A stretch of DNA of 64,000 bases from Betaproteobacteria bacterium (GTDB lineage: Bacteria > Pseudomonadota > Gammaproteobacteria > Burkholderiales > SG8-41): positions 1 through 64,000 of the forward strand of contig OMIN01000100.1 in NCBI GenBank assembly GCA_900299145.1. Reading direction: 5' to 3'. The position numbers were made by a program, and so were the translations under genes. Positions 27,901 to 39,537 of the stretch are shown in pieces; the stretch's first letter is position 1; each line of letters opens with the position of its first letter. The notes below the pieces were generated by a model. The model was given only the letters and a program-made list of their open reading frames with translations, made no database searches and had not been told where the DNA came from.

Positions 27901-28485
27901 ATGACCGAAGCAAGCCCCAACGAGCCGGTGGCGCAAACGCCGCCTCCTGAGCAGCCGGACGCGAACACCACTACCGCCAAACCCGCGACTGGCGTCGCCG
28001 CTGAACCGCCTCAGCCCTCGCTCGAAGAAAAACTACAAATCGCCGAAGCCACGATTCAGGAGCATCGCGACGCATTCCTGCGTGCCAAAGCCGAAACCGA
28101 CAACGTTCGCAAGCGCGCACAGGCCGATGTCGCCGCCGCGCACAAGTATGCGGTGGAAAATTTCGCCACCGAGTTGCTGGCGGTCAAGGACAGTCTGGAA
28201 GCGGCTTTGAATGCTTCTGCTACGGAAAATGCCACTACTGAAAACCTCAAAAGCGGCGTAGAACTGACATTGAAGCAGTTGAAATCTGCGTTCGATAAAT
28301 TCCATCTTGCCGAAGAAGATCCATTGGCGCAGAAGTTTGACCCGCACAAACATCAAGCGATCAGCATGGTTGAATCCGACGCCGAGCCAAACACTGTTGT
28401 CACTGTCCTGCAGAAGGGTTACAAATTGAACGACCGTGTGATTCGCCCAGCGCTGGTGACCGTGGCCAAGGGGAAGGACGCGTGA
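27901..28485 (+). CDS. grpE: Nucleotide exchange factor GrpE
   Basis: 194-aa cochaperone that releases ADP from DnaK. An acidic, Pro/Ala-rich disordered N-terminus (about 1-40) is followed by the long dimerisation helix ([33 protein letters not shown]) and a beta domain with [36 protein letters not shown]. First gene of grpE-dnaK-dnaJ, directly after a sigma-32-type promoter. Confidence 0.97.
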   Translation: MTEASPNEPVAQTPPPEQPDANTTTAKPATGVAAEPPQPSLEEKLQIAEATIQEHRDAFLRAKAETDNVRKRAQADVAAAHKYAVENFATELLAVKDSLEAALNASATENATTENLKSGVELTLKQLKSAFDKFHLAEEDPLAQKFDPHKHQAISMVESDAEPNTVVTVLQKGYKLNDRVIRPALVTVAKGKDA

Positions 28486-28606
28486 GGACGACACGCCGCC
28501 TCCACCCTTTCCCATTTCACTATTCCCCTATTGTTGGCGCTGGATTGAATTGTTGCGGCGCATCCCCAAATACTGAACATCGAAACTTTTGCATTGAGGC
28601 AATCAA

Positions 28607-30556
<1,950 letters not shown>

Positions 30557-30662
30557 CTGAGCGAGAAGTTGGGCGCGAGGGGTGAGGCGCTGGTGCGCTT
30601 CGCTCCGGTTGCGCTTTTTGGCTTCATGCCTGACGCTTAACGCCTCATGCCCTTAAAACACC

Positions 30663-31781
30663 ATGGCCCAGAAAAAAGACTACTACGAAGTACTCGGCGT
30701 CAATCGCGACGCTTCGGATGACGACCTGAAGCGGTCGTACCGCAAGCTTGCGATGAAATGGCATCCGGATCGCAATCCGGATAATCCCAAGGCCGAGGAT
30801 TACTTCAAAGAGGCCAAGGAAGCCTACGAGATTCTGTCAGACGCGAACAAGCGCGCGGCTTACGATCAATACGGCCACGCGGGTGTTGATCCTTCCGCCG
30901 CGACTGGGGGTAACACCGGCTTCACCAACTTCTCCGATGCATTCGGCGATATTTTCGGTGACATTTTCGGTGGCGGCCGTTCTCGCTCCAGCGTATATCG
31001 CGGGGCGGATTTGCGTTACAACCTCGAAGTCACGCTCGAAGAAGCCGCACGCGGCACGGAAACCCGCATACGCATTCCAGCGCTCGAAGAGTGCAGCTTT
31101 TGCCACGGCAGCGGCGCCAAGGCGGGCACTGCGCCTACGACTTGCACCACTTGCAAGGGTCAGGGGCAGGTGCGTATTCAGCAGGGTTTTTTCTCGATAC
31201 AGCAGACCTGCGCCAAGTGTCATGGCTCCGGCAAAATGATCGTTACCCCCTGCAACGCGTGTAACGGCAGCGGTCGCGTCAAACAGCACAAAACGCTCGC
31301 GGTCAAAATCCCCGCCGGCGTGGACGAAGGCGACCGCATTCGTTTGTCCGGTGAGGGTGAACCGGGCAGCAACGGGGGGCCGCAGGGCGATTTATATGTG
31401 GTAATCCACATCAAGCCACATTCGGTATTTCAGCGCGAACAAAATGACCTGCACTGCGAAATGCCAGTGAGCTTCACCACAGCCGCGCTGGGCGGAGACA
31501 TCGAAATCCCCACGCTCGACGGCTACGCAAAGATCAAGATTCCGGCCGAAACGCAGTCCGGCAAAATATTCAGGTTGCGCGGTAAGGGTATCAAGGGCGT
31601 GTGCTCCGCTACCCACGGTGATCTGATGTGTCACGTGGTCGTTGAAACTCCGGTCAACCTCACCGCGCGCCAGCGCGAGTTGTTGCAGGAACTCGAAGCT
31701 ATCGATCAGAGCAGCGCGGGCCGCCACAACCCGCGCGCCAAGGGGTGGATGGACAAAGTAAAGGCGTTTTTTGGCACGTGA
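30663..31781 (+). CDS. dnaJ: Molecular chaperone DnaJ (Hsp40)
   Basis: 372-aa cochaperone that delivers substrates to DnaK and stimulates its ATPase. The J domain has HPD at residues 34-36 ([10 protein letters not shown]). A Gly/Phe linker ([18 protein letters not shown]) follows, then four zinc repeats ([32 protein letters not shown]) and the C-terminal substrate-binding domains. Length is normal. Last gene of the heat-shock string. Confidence 0.98.
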   Translation: MAQKKDYYEVLGVNRDASDDDLKRSYRKLAMKWHPDRNPDNPKAEDYFKEAKEAYEILSDANKRAAYDQYGHAGVDPSAATGGNTGFTNFSDAFGDIFGDIFGGGRSRSSVYRGADLRYNLEVTLEEAARGTETRIRIPALEECSFCHGSGAKAGTAPTTCTTCKGQGQVRIQQGFFSIQQTCAKCHGSGKMIVTPCNACNGSGRVKQHKTLAVKIPAGVDEGDRIRLSGEGEPGSNGGPQGDLYVVIHIKPHSVFQREQNDLHCEMPVSFTTAALGGDIEIPTLDGYAKIKIPAETQSGKIFRLRGKGIKGVCSATHGDLMCHVVVETPVNLTARQRELLQELEAIDQSSAGRHNPRAKGWMDKVKAFFGT

Positions 31782-31838
31782 CAATGCCACCGGAGCGTGG
31801 CGCCGTTTGCTCGGGGCAGTTAACCCTTTGATTTAACG

Positions 31839-31844
31839 TATAAT
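31839..31844 (+). promoter_or_regulatory. Candidate -10 box upstream of the ZIP transporter
   Basis: A perfect TATAAT about 65 bases before the ATG. No convincing -35 hexamer lies at the right distance, so the promoter is only partly supported. Confidence 0.4.
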
Positions 31845-31909
31845 CCGCGCTCCTCAAAAGCGCCCATCGCCGGCTCGCGTTTCCCGCCGGCATAAGTAAC
31901 GTAACACCC

Positions 31910-32797
31910 ATGACCACCCTAACCTGGATACTGGCGGCCACGGTCGCCGGCGGCATTATTTCCGTGCTCGGCGCGTGGCTGATCGCAGCACGCGCGAGCG
32001 CAGCGCAAGTGCCGGTTCTCATCAGCTACGCCGTGGGCGCACTGCTCGGTGCAGTGTTTCTGGAGCTACTGCCGCACGCGTTTAACCGTTCCGACAATCT
32101 GCAAGCCACAGCCGCCACGCTACTTGGCGGACTGCTGCTCTTTTTCATACTCGAAAAACTCGTGCTGTGGCGCCACTGCCATATCGAGGAATGTGAAGCG
32201 CACGACCCTCACGACACGCCTGCCTCTGCTGCCGCATCGCCATTGGCGCACCATCACAGCCCTCTGCATGGACATTCGCACGCCCACGCGCATGCGCCCT
32301 GGGCAGCAAATGGTAACGGCAGCAACGGAGCGGCCCATGACCACGGCCGCAGCGGCATGATGATTTTGATTGGCGACACCTTTCACAATTTCGTCGATGG
32401 CGTGCTGATTGCTGCAGCGTTCTTGGCAGATACGCAACTGGGTATCGTCACGGCGGTGGCCATCGTGGCGCACGAAGTGCCGCAGGAAGTCGGCGATTTT
32501 CTGATCCTGCTGCACTCGGGCTATTCAAAATCCCATGCATTCACACTCAATCTGCTATCGAGCGCCGCCATGGTCGTGGGCGGCGTGCTTGGCTATTATG
32601 CGCTGCACGCGATGGAGCAATGGATCGGCACCCTAATCAGCCTTGCGGCCGCCAGCATGCTCTACGTAGCGGTGGCAGACCTGATCCCCGGCCTGCACCG
32701 CCGGCCGGAAATCCGCGCCACAGTGATGCAGGTATCGCTAATCGCACTGGGTATTGCCACGATCTGGCTGGTGGGAGAAGCGGCGCACGGCGGATAG
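31910..32797 (+). CDS. ZIP-family divalent metal transporter
   Basis: 295-aa inner-membrane protein with about eight hydrophobic segments. Between the third and fourth is a long histidine-rich loop (AHHHSPLHGHSHAHAHA) typical of zinc transporters. The metal-site helices are GDTFHNFVDGVLIAAAFL and IVAHEVPQEVGDFLILLHSG. It should import zinc or a similar cation into the cytoplasm. It is probably transcribed alone; phaC starts about 70 bases downstream but belongs to a separate function. Confidence 0.9.
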   Translation: MTTLTWILAATVAGGIISVLGAWLIAARASAAQVPVLISYAVGALLGAVFLELLPHAFNRSDNLQATAATLLGGLLLFFILEKLVLWRHCHIEECEAHDPHDTPASAAASPLAHHHSPLHGHSHAHAHAPWAANGNGSNGAAHDHGRSGMMILIGDTFHNFVDGVLIAAAFLADTQLGIVTAVAIVAHEVPQEVGDFLILLHSGYSKSHAFTLNLLSSAAMVVGGVLGYYALHAMEQWIGTLISLAAASMLYVAVADLIPGLHRRPEIRATVMQVSLIALGIATIWLVGEAAHGG

Positions 32798-32870
32798 ACG
32801 CCTATGACGACCGTGGTGATGCGCTCCGCCAGCCCATGTAAAATCGCTCCATTCCCATCCGGCAACCGCA

Positions 32871-34663
32871 ATGTCCGAATCCAACGAAGCCGCCGCGCAA
32901 GCCCAACTGGCCGAAAAAGTCGCCGAGGCGCTGGCCGATATCCAGCAGCATGTACTGGCTAACGCCGCGAAGCCCTTCACCCAGGGTGCGGGGCAGATCG
33001 ACGCCAATACGGTGTTGCAGCAACTGGCGCAGGATTTCGTGCGCAATCCGCAGCGTTGGCATTTCTTGCAGCAGGAGTGGTATCAGCGACAGCTGGCGCT
33101 GTGGATGTCGGCCGCCAGCAATGCGGGGGAGGCATCCCCTGGCCAAGCCGAACAAAAAGCCGCGCCGATACTCGACCGGCGCTTTCGCGGCCCAGAGTGG
33201 CACGCGCCGTTCTTCCGCTGGCTGTCTCAATCGTATCTGATCACGTCGCAGTGGATGGAAGGCATCGCCAGCGGCGTTGAGCTGATGCCGCATGACAAAA
33301 AGCGCGCGGCTTTTCAGATTCGCCAGTGGATTGACGCAGCTTCGCCCGCGAATTACCTGTGGAGCAATCCGGAGGCGTTGAAGCTCGCGGCGGATACCAA
33401 GGGTGCAAGCCTTGCGCAGGGTTTGCAAAACCTGCGCGCTGATCTGCCCAAGGGCATGGTATCGATGACGGACGAAAGCGCATTCGAGATCGGCAAGAAC
33501 ATCGCCACCACGCCAGGCGACGTGGTGTTTGAAAATGACGTGCTGCAGCTTATCCAGTACCGGCCGCTGACTGACGAGGTCTATTCGCGGCCGCTCTTGA
33601 TGGTGCCTCCGTGCATCAACAAGTTTTATATTCTCGATTTACAGGCGGAAAACTCGCTGGCGCGATTTTGCGTCGAGCAGGGCCACACGACCTTCATGGT
33701 GTCGTGGCGCAATGTGCCGCCGGAGTGCGGCAAGCTGACGTGGGACGATTATGTTTCAGCGCTCATCGACGCCATCGAAGCCATGCGCGATATCTGCGGT
33801 GTCCAGCAATCAACGGGCTGGCGTTTTGCGTAGGCGGCACGCTGCTGGCCTGTGCGCTTGCAGTGCTGAAAAAAAGCCGCAAGCATCCGGTCGCCAGTGT
33901 TGCGCTGCTCGCCACCATGCTCGATTTTTGTGACACCGGCGAATTGTCAGTATTTATCGACGAAGCCTACGTCGAGCGCCGGGAGCGCGAATTCGCTTTG
34001 GAAAGAGGCGGCGGCATTCTGCCCGGCCGCGAACTGGCGGTGACCTTTGCCACGTTGCGCGCGAACGATCTCATCTGGAATTACGTCGTCAACAATTACC
34101 TCAAGGGTAAAACGCCGCCGGCGTTCGATCTGCTCTACTGGAATTGCGACAGCACCAACCTGCCCGGCCCGATGTATGCGTGGTACATCCGCCACACCTA
34201 CCTCGAAAACAATCTGCGCACTCCGGACAAACTCACAGTGTGCGGCAAACCGCTCGATTTATCCGCGCTGGATTTGCCCACGTATCTGCTCGCCACGCGC
34301 GAGGATCATATTGTGCCGTGGAAAACAGCATACGCGAGCACCAAGCTGCTGAAGGGCGACCTTACGTTTGTGTTGTCGGCCAGCGGCCACATTGCCGGCA
34401 TCGTCAATCCAGCGCGCGCCAACAAGCGCAACTACTGGGTGAACGAAGATCTTTCCACCGATGCGGATACCTGGCTGGGCGCTTCAAAGCCGGTACCCGG
34501 CAGTTGGTGGAATCACTGGGCAGCGTGGGCGGCGCCCCATGGCGGCGGCAAAGTGCCGGCACGCAAAATCTCCGGTAGCAAAAAGTACCCGGTGATCGAA
34601 CCCGGGCCGGGCCGCTACGTGCATGCCAAAGCCGAGCCGCCCACCACTGAGGAAAAATCGTAA
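32871..34663 (+). pseudogene. phaC: Class I polyhydroxyalkanoate synthase PhaC, frameshifted
   Basis: PhaC polymerises 3-hydroxybutyryl-CoA into PHB granules. The first frame (NPQRWHFLQQEWYQRQLALWM, MVPPCINKFYILDLQ, LTWDDYVSALIDAIEAMRDICGVQQ) ends wrongly at 33833. The family continues one frame back from 33809 with INGLAFCVGGTLLACALAVL, where the catalytic Cys is residue 320 (Cys319 in Cupriavidus), then TREDHIVPW (Asp) and SASGHIAGIVNP (His). One base is missing at 33808-33810, where CAATC replaces an expected CAAATC. The corrected product is 597 aa, normal for class I. As written the protein stops just before its active site. It heads phaC-phaB-phaR. The stop TAA is supplied by a repeat copy. 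Confidence 0.9.
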
Positions 34664-34687
34664 CCATCTGTTTTTATTAAATATTTT
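34661..34687 (+). repeat. AT-rich dispersed repeat, copy 7
   Basis: Begins TAACCATCTGTTTTTATTAA. Its first three bases are the phaC stop codon, and its AT tract leads to the phaB ribosome-binding site. Confidence 0.9.
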
Positions 34688-34706
34688 ATCCAGCGAGGAG
34701 ACGGAA

Positions 34707-35450
34707 ATGACACAACGCATGGCAGTGGTAACCGGCGGCATGGGCGGCTTGGGCGAGGCGATTTGTATCAAACTCGCACGTATGGGCTACAAGGTCGTCA
34801 CTACCTGTTCGCCCGGCAACACCAAGCGCGAAGCGTGGCTCACCGACATGAAAAAACAGGGCTTCGACTTCAAGGCCTATGAAATTGACGTCGCCGATTT
34901 CGATTCATGCCAGAATGGTGTTGCCAAGATTCAATCTGAATGCGGGCCTATCGACGTGCTGGTCAACAACGCCGGCATCACCCGCGACACCACCTTTCGC
35001 AAAATGGACAAGGCATCGTGGGACGCCGTCATGAACACCAATCTCGACTCGGTGTTCAACATGACCAAGCCGATCATCGACGCCATGGCCGAGCGGGGCT
35101 GGGGCCGTGTCATCAACGTGTCTTCAGTCAACGGGCAAAAAGGCGCATTCGGCCAGACCAACTACTCCGCCGCCAAGGCCGGCATGCACGGCTTCACCAA
35201 GGCCGCCGCACTCGAGTATGCGCGCAAGGGGGTGACCGTCAACACCATTTCGCCGGGCTACATCGGCACGAAAATGGTGATGGCGATTCCGAAGGACGTG
35301 CTCGATTCCAAAATCATTCCGCAGATACCGATCGGGCGGCTGGGCAAGCCGGAAGAAGTCGCAGGCCTCGTGGCCTACCTATGCTCGGAAGAAGCCGCGT
35401 TCGTCACCGGGGCGAATATTGCCATTAACGGCGGGCAACATATGCAGTAA
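34707..35450 (+). CDS. phaB: Acetoacetyl-CoA reductase PhaB
   Basis: 247-aa short-chain dehydrogenase that reduces acetoacetyl-CoA to (R)-3-hydroxybutyryl-CoA with NADPH, supplying PhaC. Motifs: AVVTGGMGGLGEAICIKLA (cofactor), LVNNAGITRDTTFRKMD, the catalytic NVSSVNGQKG and YSAAKAGMHGFTKAAALE, and VTVNTISPGYIGT. The open frame extends to 34623; ATG 34707 after GAGGAG is the true start. No phaA thiolase is present in the window. Confidence 0.95.
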   Translation: MTQRMAVVTGGMGGLGEAICIKLARMGYKVVTTCSPGNTKREAWLTDMKKQGFDFKAYEIDVADFDSCQNGVAKIQSECGPIDVLVNNAGITRDTTFRKMDKASWDAVMNTNLDSVFNMTKPIIDAMAERGWGRVINVSSVNGQKGAFGQTNYSAAKAGMHGFTKAAALEYARKGVTVNTISPGYIGTKMVMAIPKDVLDSKIIPQIPIGRLGKPEEVAGLVAYLCSEEAAFVTGANIAINGGQHMQ

Positions 35451-35456
35451 AGGGTT

Positions 35457-35550
35457 GTGAACAGTTAACGGTGAACTGCAAACAGGAACCCCGATCGCTG
35501 GCATGCCGCGACCTGCCGTTACGGTTCACTGTTCACAGCTTACCGTTCAC
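35457..35550. repeat. Cluster of GTGAAC / GTTCAC motifs between phaB and phaR
   Basis: GTGAAC occurs at about 35457 and 35471, and its complement GTTCAC at about 35524, 35531 and 35545, so the region can fold back on itself. It resembles low-complexity intergenic repeats of Burkholderiales. A regulatory role for phaR is possible but unsupported. Confidence 0.5.
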
Positions 35551-35586
35551 TCACTCCTCATACTTCGCCTGCACCCGCACACAACG

Positions 35587-35610
35587 TAACTATCTGTTTT
35601 TAAAGAATTT
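35587..35610 (+). repeat. AT-rich dispersed repeat, copy 8
   Basis: Begins TAACTATCTGTTTTTAAAGA, upstream of phaR in sense orientation. The AT tract is shorter than in most copies. Confidence 0.8.
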
Positions 35611-35693
35611 GCTGCGCAACACCCGTTGCGATGCAGCATCTTTTCTGGAATAATCCGCCGACACTTCAGCAAGGGCTCGAGCAAAGGTTCGCA

Positions 35694-36329
35694 ATGGCAC
35701 AACCATCGTCACAGCAATCGGCACAGGGTTCGGCGCAAGGGTCATCCCAGTCGGCGCATAAGCCACGACTGATCAAGAAGTATCCGAATCGCCGTCTTTA
35801 CGACACGGAGACCAGCACCTACATCACGCTGACTGATGTCAAAAAGCTGGTGCTCGAAAATGTCGAGTTTCGCGTCGAGGACGCCAAGACGCGCGAAGAT
35901 TTGACGCGCAGCATTCTGCTCCAAATCATTCTCGAAGAAGAAACTGCGGGTGCGCCGATGTTTTCCAGCGACATGCTGTCGCAGATCATCCGCTTTTACG
36001 GCAACGCCATGCAAGGCATGATGGGCAACTTCCTCGAGAAGAACGTGCAAACCTTCATGGACATCCAGAAGCGCATGCAGGAGCAATCCAGCCAGCTTTA
36101 CGGCGCCAACCCCATGCTCAACACCGATGCGTGGAACGAATTCATCAAGATGCAGGGTCCGGCAATTCAGGGGCTGATGGGGCGCTATCTCGAACAAAGC
36201 GCCAATGCTTTTGTCGACATGCAAAAGCAGATGCAAACCCAAACGCGCAACATGTTCGGTGGCTTTCCGTTTGCGGGGTTTGGGGGGGCAGGCACGCCGC
36301 CCAAGGACGGCGGCGAGAACAAGAGCTAG
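35694..36329 (+). CDS. phaR: Polyhydroxyalkanoate synthesis repressor PhaR
   Basis: 211-aa regulator that binds DNA and PHB granules and controls phasin and PHB genes. After a Gln/Ser-rich N-terminus comes RLIKKYPNRRLYDTETSTYITLTDVKKLV, the conserved PHB/PHA accumulation regulator DNA-binding domain, then the accumulation domains (LTRSILLQIILEEE, MLSQIIRFYGNAMQGMM). The tail is rich in Met, Gln and Phe, suited to granule contact. ATG 35694 is preferred over 35631 because it gives the usual MAQ start. Confidence 0.95.
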   Translation: MAQPSSQQSAQGSAQGSSQSAHKPRLIKKYPNRRLYDTETSTYITLTDVKKLVLENVEFRVEDAKTREDLTRSILLQIILEEETAGAPMFSSDMLSQIIRFYGNAMQGMMGNFLEKNVQTFMDIQKRMQEQSSQLYGANPMLNTDAWNEFIKMQGPAIQGLMGRYLEQSANAFVDMQKQMQTQTRNMFGGFPFAGFGGAGTPPKDGGENKS

Positions 36330-36353
36330 TTAAGCACTCCCGAAGATTCATCC

Positions 36354-37691
36354 ATGCCGGCGAAAAAAGTCGGATTTGTTTCGCTCGGCTGCCCCAAGGC
36401 GCTGGTCGATTCCGAGCGCATCCTCACTCAGTTGCGCGCCGAAGGCTACGCGATATCGCCCTCGTACAACGATGCTGATCTGGTCGTCGTCAATACCTGC
36501 GGCTTCATCGACTCCGCGGTGGAAGAATCGCTGGACGCGATCGGCGAAGCGCTCGCAGAAAACGGCAAGGTTATTGTCACCGGCTGTCTCGGCGCCAAGG
36601 GCGATATCGTCAAGCAAACGCACCCCAAAGTGCTGGCCGTCACTGGCCCACACTCCGCCGATGAGGTCATGAAGGCGGTGCACAAGCACTTGCCGCACAA
36701 ACACAACCCGCACGTCGATCTGGTGCCACCCCAGCGTGATATCGGTATCAAACTCACGCCCAAACACTACGCCTATCTGAAAATCGCCGAAGGCTGCAAT
36801 CACCGCTGCACGTTTTGCATCATCCCGTCGATGCGCGGCGATCTGGTGAGCCGCCCTATCGGTGACGTAATGCAGGAAGCGCAAAATCTGGTGAAAGCCG
36901 GCGTGAAAGAGTTGCTGGTGATTTCGCAGGACACCAGCGCCTACGGCGTCGATGTCAAGTACCGCACAGGCTTCTGGGGCGGGCGGCCGATCCGCACGCG
37001 CATGCTCGAACTGGCGCGCGCGCTGGGCGATTTGGGTGTCTGGATAAGGCTTCATTACGTTTACCCATACCCGCACGTGGACGAAGTGATTCCACTGATG
37101 GCGCAGAACACCACTGAGGGCAAAATCCTGCCGTACCTCGACGTGCCGTTTCAGCACGCCAGCCCTCGCATTCTCAAGCTGATGAAGCGCCCTGCCAATG
37201 CCGAAAACACGCTAGCGCGCATCAAGGCCTGGCGTGCGATTTGTCCGGAGCTGACCATCCGCAGCACCTTCATCGCAGGCTTCCCCGGCGAAACCGAAGC
37301 CGAGTTTCAGCAATTGCTGGATTTTCTCGAAGAAGCGCAGCTCGACCGCGTCGGCTGTTTTGCCTATTCGCCGGTGGAAGGCGCAGCCGCCAACGCGCTG
37401 CCGAATCCCGTGCCGGAAGACGTGCGCGAGGAACGCCGCGCGCGCTTCATGCAGACGCAGGAAAAAATTTCCAAAGCACGCCTCAAACAGAAAGTCGGCA
37501 AGACACTGACCGTGCTTGTCGACAGCATCGACAATGACAAGGCTGTCGCGCGTTCCGCAGCCGATGCGCCGGAAATCGACGGCACGGTGATCATTACCGG
37601 CAGCGCTGCGGCCAAGCTCAAGCCCGGCGATTTCGCCACGGTGAAAATCACGCGTGCTGGCGCGCACGATCTTCATGGAATAATTGTTTAA
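36354..37691 (+). CDS. rimO: Ribosomal protein S12 methylthiotransferase RimO
   Basis: 445-aa radical-SAM enzyme that adds a methylthio group to an aspartate of ribosomal protein S12. The N-terminal domain ([39 protein letters not shown]) holds the first iron-sulfur cluster; the radical-SAM motif is [15 protein letters not shown] (C-x3-C-x2-C); a C-terminal TRAM domain ends the protein. The [10 protein letters not shown] and FIDSAVEES signatures separate it from MiaB. The stop codon lies within a dispersed-repeat copy. Confidence 0.96.
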   Translation: MPAKKVGFVSLGCPKALVDSERILTQLRAEGYAISPSYNDADLVVVNTCGFIDSAVEESLDAIGEALAENGKVIVTGCLGAKGDIVKQTHPKVLAVTGPHSADEVMKAVHKHLPHKHNPHVDLVPPQRDIGIKLTPKHYAYLKIAEGCNHRCTFCIIPSMRGDLVSRPIGDVMQEAQNLVKAGVKELLVISQDTSAYGVDVKYRTGFWGGRPIRTRMLELARALGDLGVWIRLHYVYPYPHVDEVIPLMAQNTTEGKILPYLDVPFQHASPRILKLMKRPANAENTLARIKAWRAICPELTIRSTFIAGFPGETEAEFQQLLDFLEEAQLDRVGCFAYSPVEGAAANALPNPVPEDVREERRARFMQTQEKISKARLKQKVGKTLTVLVDSIDNDKAVARSAADAPEIDGTVIITGSAAAKLKPGDFATVKITRAGAHDLHGIIV

Positions 37692-37704
37692 AAACAGATA
37701 CTTA
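37682..37704 (-). repeat. AT-rich dispersed repeat, copy 9
   Basis: Reads TAAGTATCTGTTTTTAAACA on the minus strand. On the plus strand it spans the rimO stop codon and ends on the A of the next gene's ATG. Confidence 0.85.
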
Positions 37705-38096
37705 TGATAGAAAAGCTGCGGCAGTGGGCCAAGCGTCTGAAGCGCGAAGCTGTCACCCTGTGGTTTTGCTACCGCGATCCGCGCACGCCACTCATTGCGC
37801 GCCTGCTGGCTATCGGCGTGGTGGCCTACGCCTTCAGCCCGATCGATCTCATTCCGGATTTCATCCCGGTGCTGGGCTTTCTCGACGACGCGCTACTGCT
37901 GCCCATTGGCATTTGGCTCACACTGAAATTTATCCCGAAACCCGTGCTGGCGGATTGCCGCGAAAAGGCTGAGCAATGGATGGCGCAATCCCACGGCAAA
38001 CCGCGCAACTGGTTTGGCGCCGCTATCATCTTCGCGCTGTGGCTCGCCGCCGCATGGCTTACATGGGTGCTGTGCCGAGACTGGCTTTTCGCCTAA
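37704..38096 (+). CDS. DUF1232 (YkvA-like) membrane protein
   Basis: 130-aa small membrane protein with the DUF1232 core PLIARLLAIGVVAYAFSPIDLIPDFIPVLGFLDDALLLPIGIWL and a second hydrophobic segment at the C-terminus (FGAAIIFALWLAAAWLTWVL). Function unknown. The start codon is 13 bases after the rimO stop and has no ribosome-binding site, because the gap is filled by the AT-rich repeat; translational coupling to rimO is possible. Confidence 0.85.
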   Translation: MIEKLRQWAKRLKREAVTLWFCYRDPRTPLIARLLAIGVVAYAFSPIDLIPDFIPVLGFLDDALLLPIGIWLTLKFIPKPVLADCREKAEQWMAQSHGKPRNWFGAAIIFALWLAAAWLTWVLCRDWLFA

Positions 38097-38142
38097 CCCA
38101 CACGCCTGCGGCAATCATCACGGCGGCTATAATTCCCTCACC

Positions 38143-39517
38143 ATGGAACTGAAACGCCCCCGCTTTAGACGCCCCCCGCTCGAGCGCGCCGCATGGCGCG
38201 AGTGGCTGATTATCGTGGCGCCAGCGCTACTACTGGTTGTCGCGGCGTTCTACATCACGTCACGCTTCGTGCAGCCCGCACCGCCCAAAAGTATCGTCAT
38301 CACCACCGGCGGCGAAAGTGGTGCGTATTACAAATTCGCACAGCGCTACCGCACAGCACTTAAACGTGACGGTATTGATCTCATTATCAAACCGTCCGCC
38401 GGGTCGCTGCAGAATCTGCAACGCCTGCGCGGCGCGGGAAATGCAACGCCTGCGCGGCGCGGGAAATGCAACGCCTGAAGCCAGCATCGCGTTCGTGCAA
38501 GGCGGTACCACCGAACCGGAAGACTCCAACAACATGCTCTCGCTCGGCCGCATGTTCTACGAGCCGCTATGGGTGTTTCACCGTCTGCCGGCGGATATTG
38601 ACCGCCTCACCGCGCTTGCCGGTAAACGCATCGGCGTAGGCCCCGCCGGCAGCGGCACGCGCCATGTGGCCCTGCAACTACTGGGCGCCAGCGAAGTCAG
38701 TGCCAGCAACGCCACACTGGTGGAATCCGCTGGCAAGGCCGCCGCGCAAGCACTGGTTGCAGGCGAACTGGACGCGGCGTTTTTCGTTGCCGCGCCCGAC
38801 GCCGAGCTGGTCCAGCAAATGCTGCGTGCCCCAGGCATCAAACTGATGAATTTTTCGCAGGCCGAAGCCTATGCGCGGCGCTTTCCCTGGCTGGCGCGCA
38901 TCGTACTGCACAAGGGCGTGATCGACTTTGCGCACAATATTCCCGCGCGTGACGTTGAACTGGTGGCGGCAGTGGCGTTGCTCGCGGTGCGAGACGATGT
39001 GCACACGGCGCTGCAATTTGCACTGGCGCAGGCGGCCGCCGAAGTGCACCGCGCGCCAGGCATTTTCAATGGCGACAATCACTTTCCGCAGTCGCAGGGC
39101 ACCGAGCTTCCGATGAGTCCCGTGGCCGAGCGCTTCCACAAATCCGGCCCGCCCTTCTTCCAGCGCTATCTGCCCTTCTGGCTCGCGGTGTGGATGGATC
39201 GTCTGGTCGTGCTGCTGATACCGGTTGTCACGATTCTCGTCCCCGTATTCAAGTTCGCGCCCATGCTCTACGGTTGGCGCGTACGCAAACGCCTGTGGCA
39301 CTGGTACGACGAGCTGAAGAAGCTCGAGATCGCGATGGCCAACGCACCGCAGGACCACGAAAAGCACGTGGCGGAAATCGAGCGCATCGAAGACGCCGTA
39401 TCGGGCATCCCGATTCCGCTGCAATATTCAGAGCAGTATTACAACTTGCGCTCCCACGTGGAATTCGTGCAGCGGCGCCTGTCGGCGCAAATGCCCACCG
39501 CGCCGCAGGAAGGCTGA
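38143..39517 (+). pseudogene. TAXI-family TRAP solute receptor broken by a 25-bp duplication
   Basis: Membrane-anchored receptor of the TAXI type: an N-terminal membrane segment (WLIIVAPALLLVVAAFYITS), a binding domain (SIVITTGGESGAYYKFAQRY, SIAFVQGGTTEPEDSNNMLSLG, RIGVGPAGSGTRHVALQLL) and a C-terminal membrane segment (MDRLVVLLIPVVTILVPVFKF) with a coiled tail. The first frame stops at 38478 because 25 bases (38419-38443) are repeated at 38444-38468. Removing one copy gives a continuous 449-aa protein reading LQNLQRLRGAGNATPEASIAF. No TRAP permease gene is adjacent. The ligand is unknown. Confidence 0.85.
38419..38468 (+). repeat. Tandem 25-bp direct duplication in the TAXI gene
   Basis: Two identical, adjacent 25-base units beginning CAACGCCTGCGCGGCGCGGG. 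As 25 is not a multiple of three, it shifts the frame; loss of one unit by replication slippage would restore it. Confidence 0.95.
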
Positions 39518-39537
39518 GGCCGAGCCAGACCCGGCCG

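Noticed and set aside
30557-30662. Terminator between dnaK and dnaJ
   Set aside because: The region has imperfect GC-rich pairing (TGAGGCG with CGCCTCA) but no T tract in the right place.
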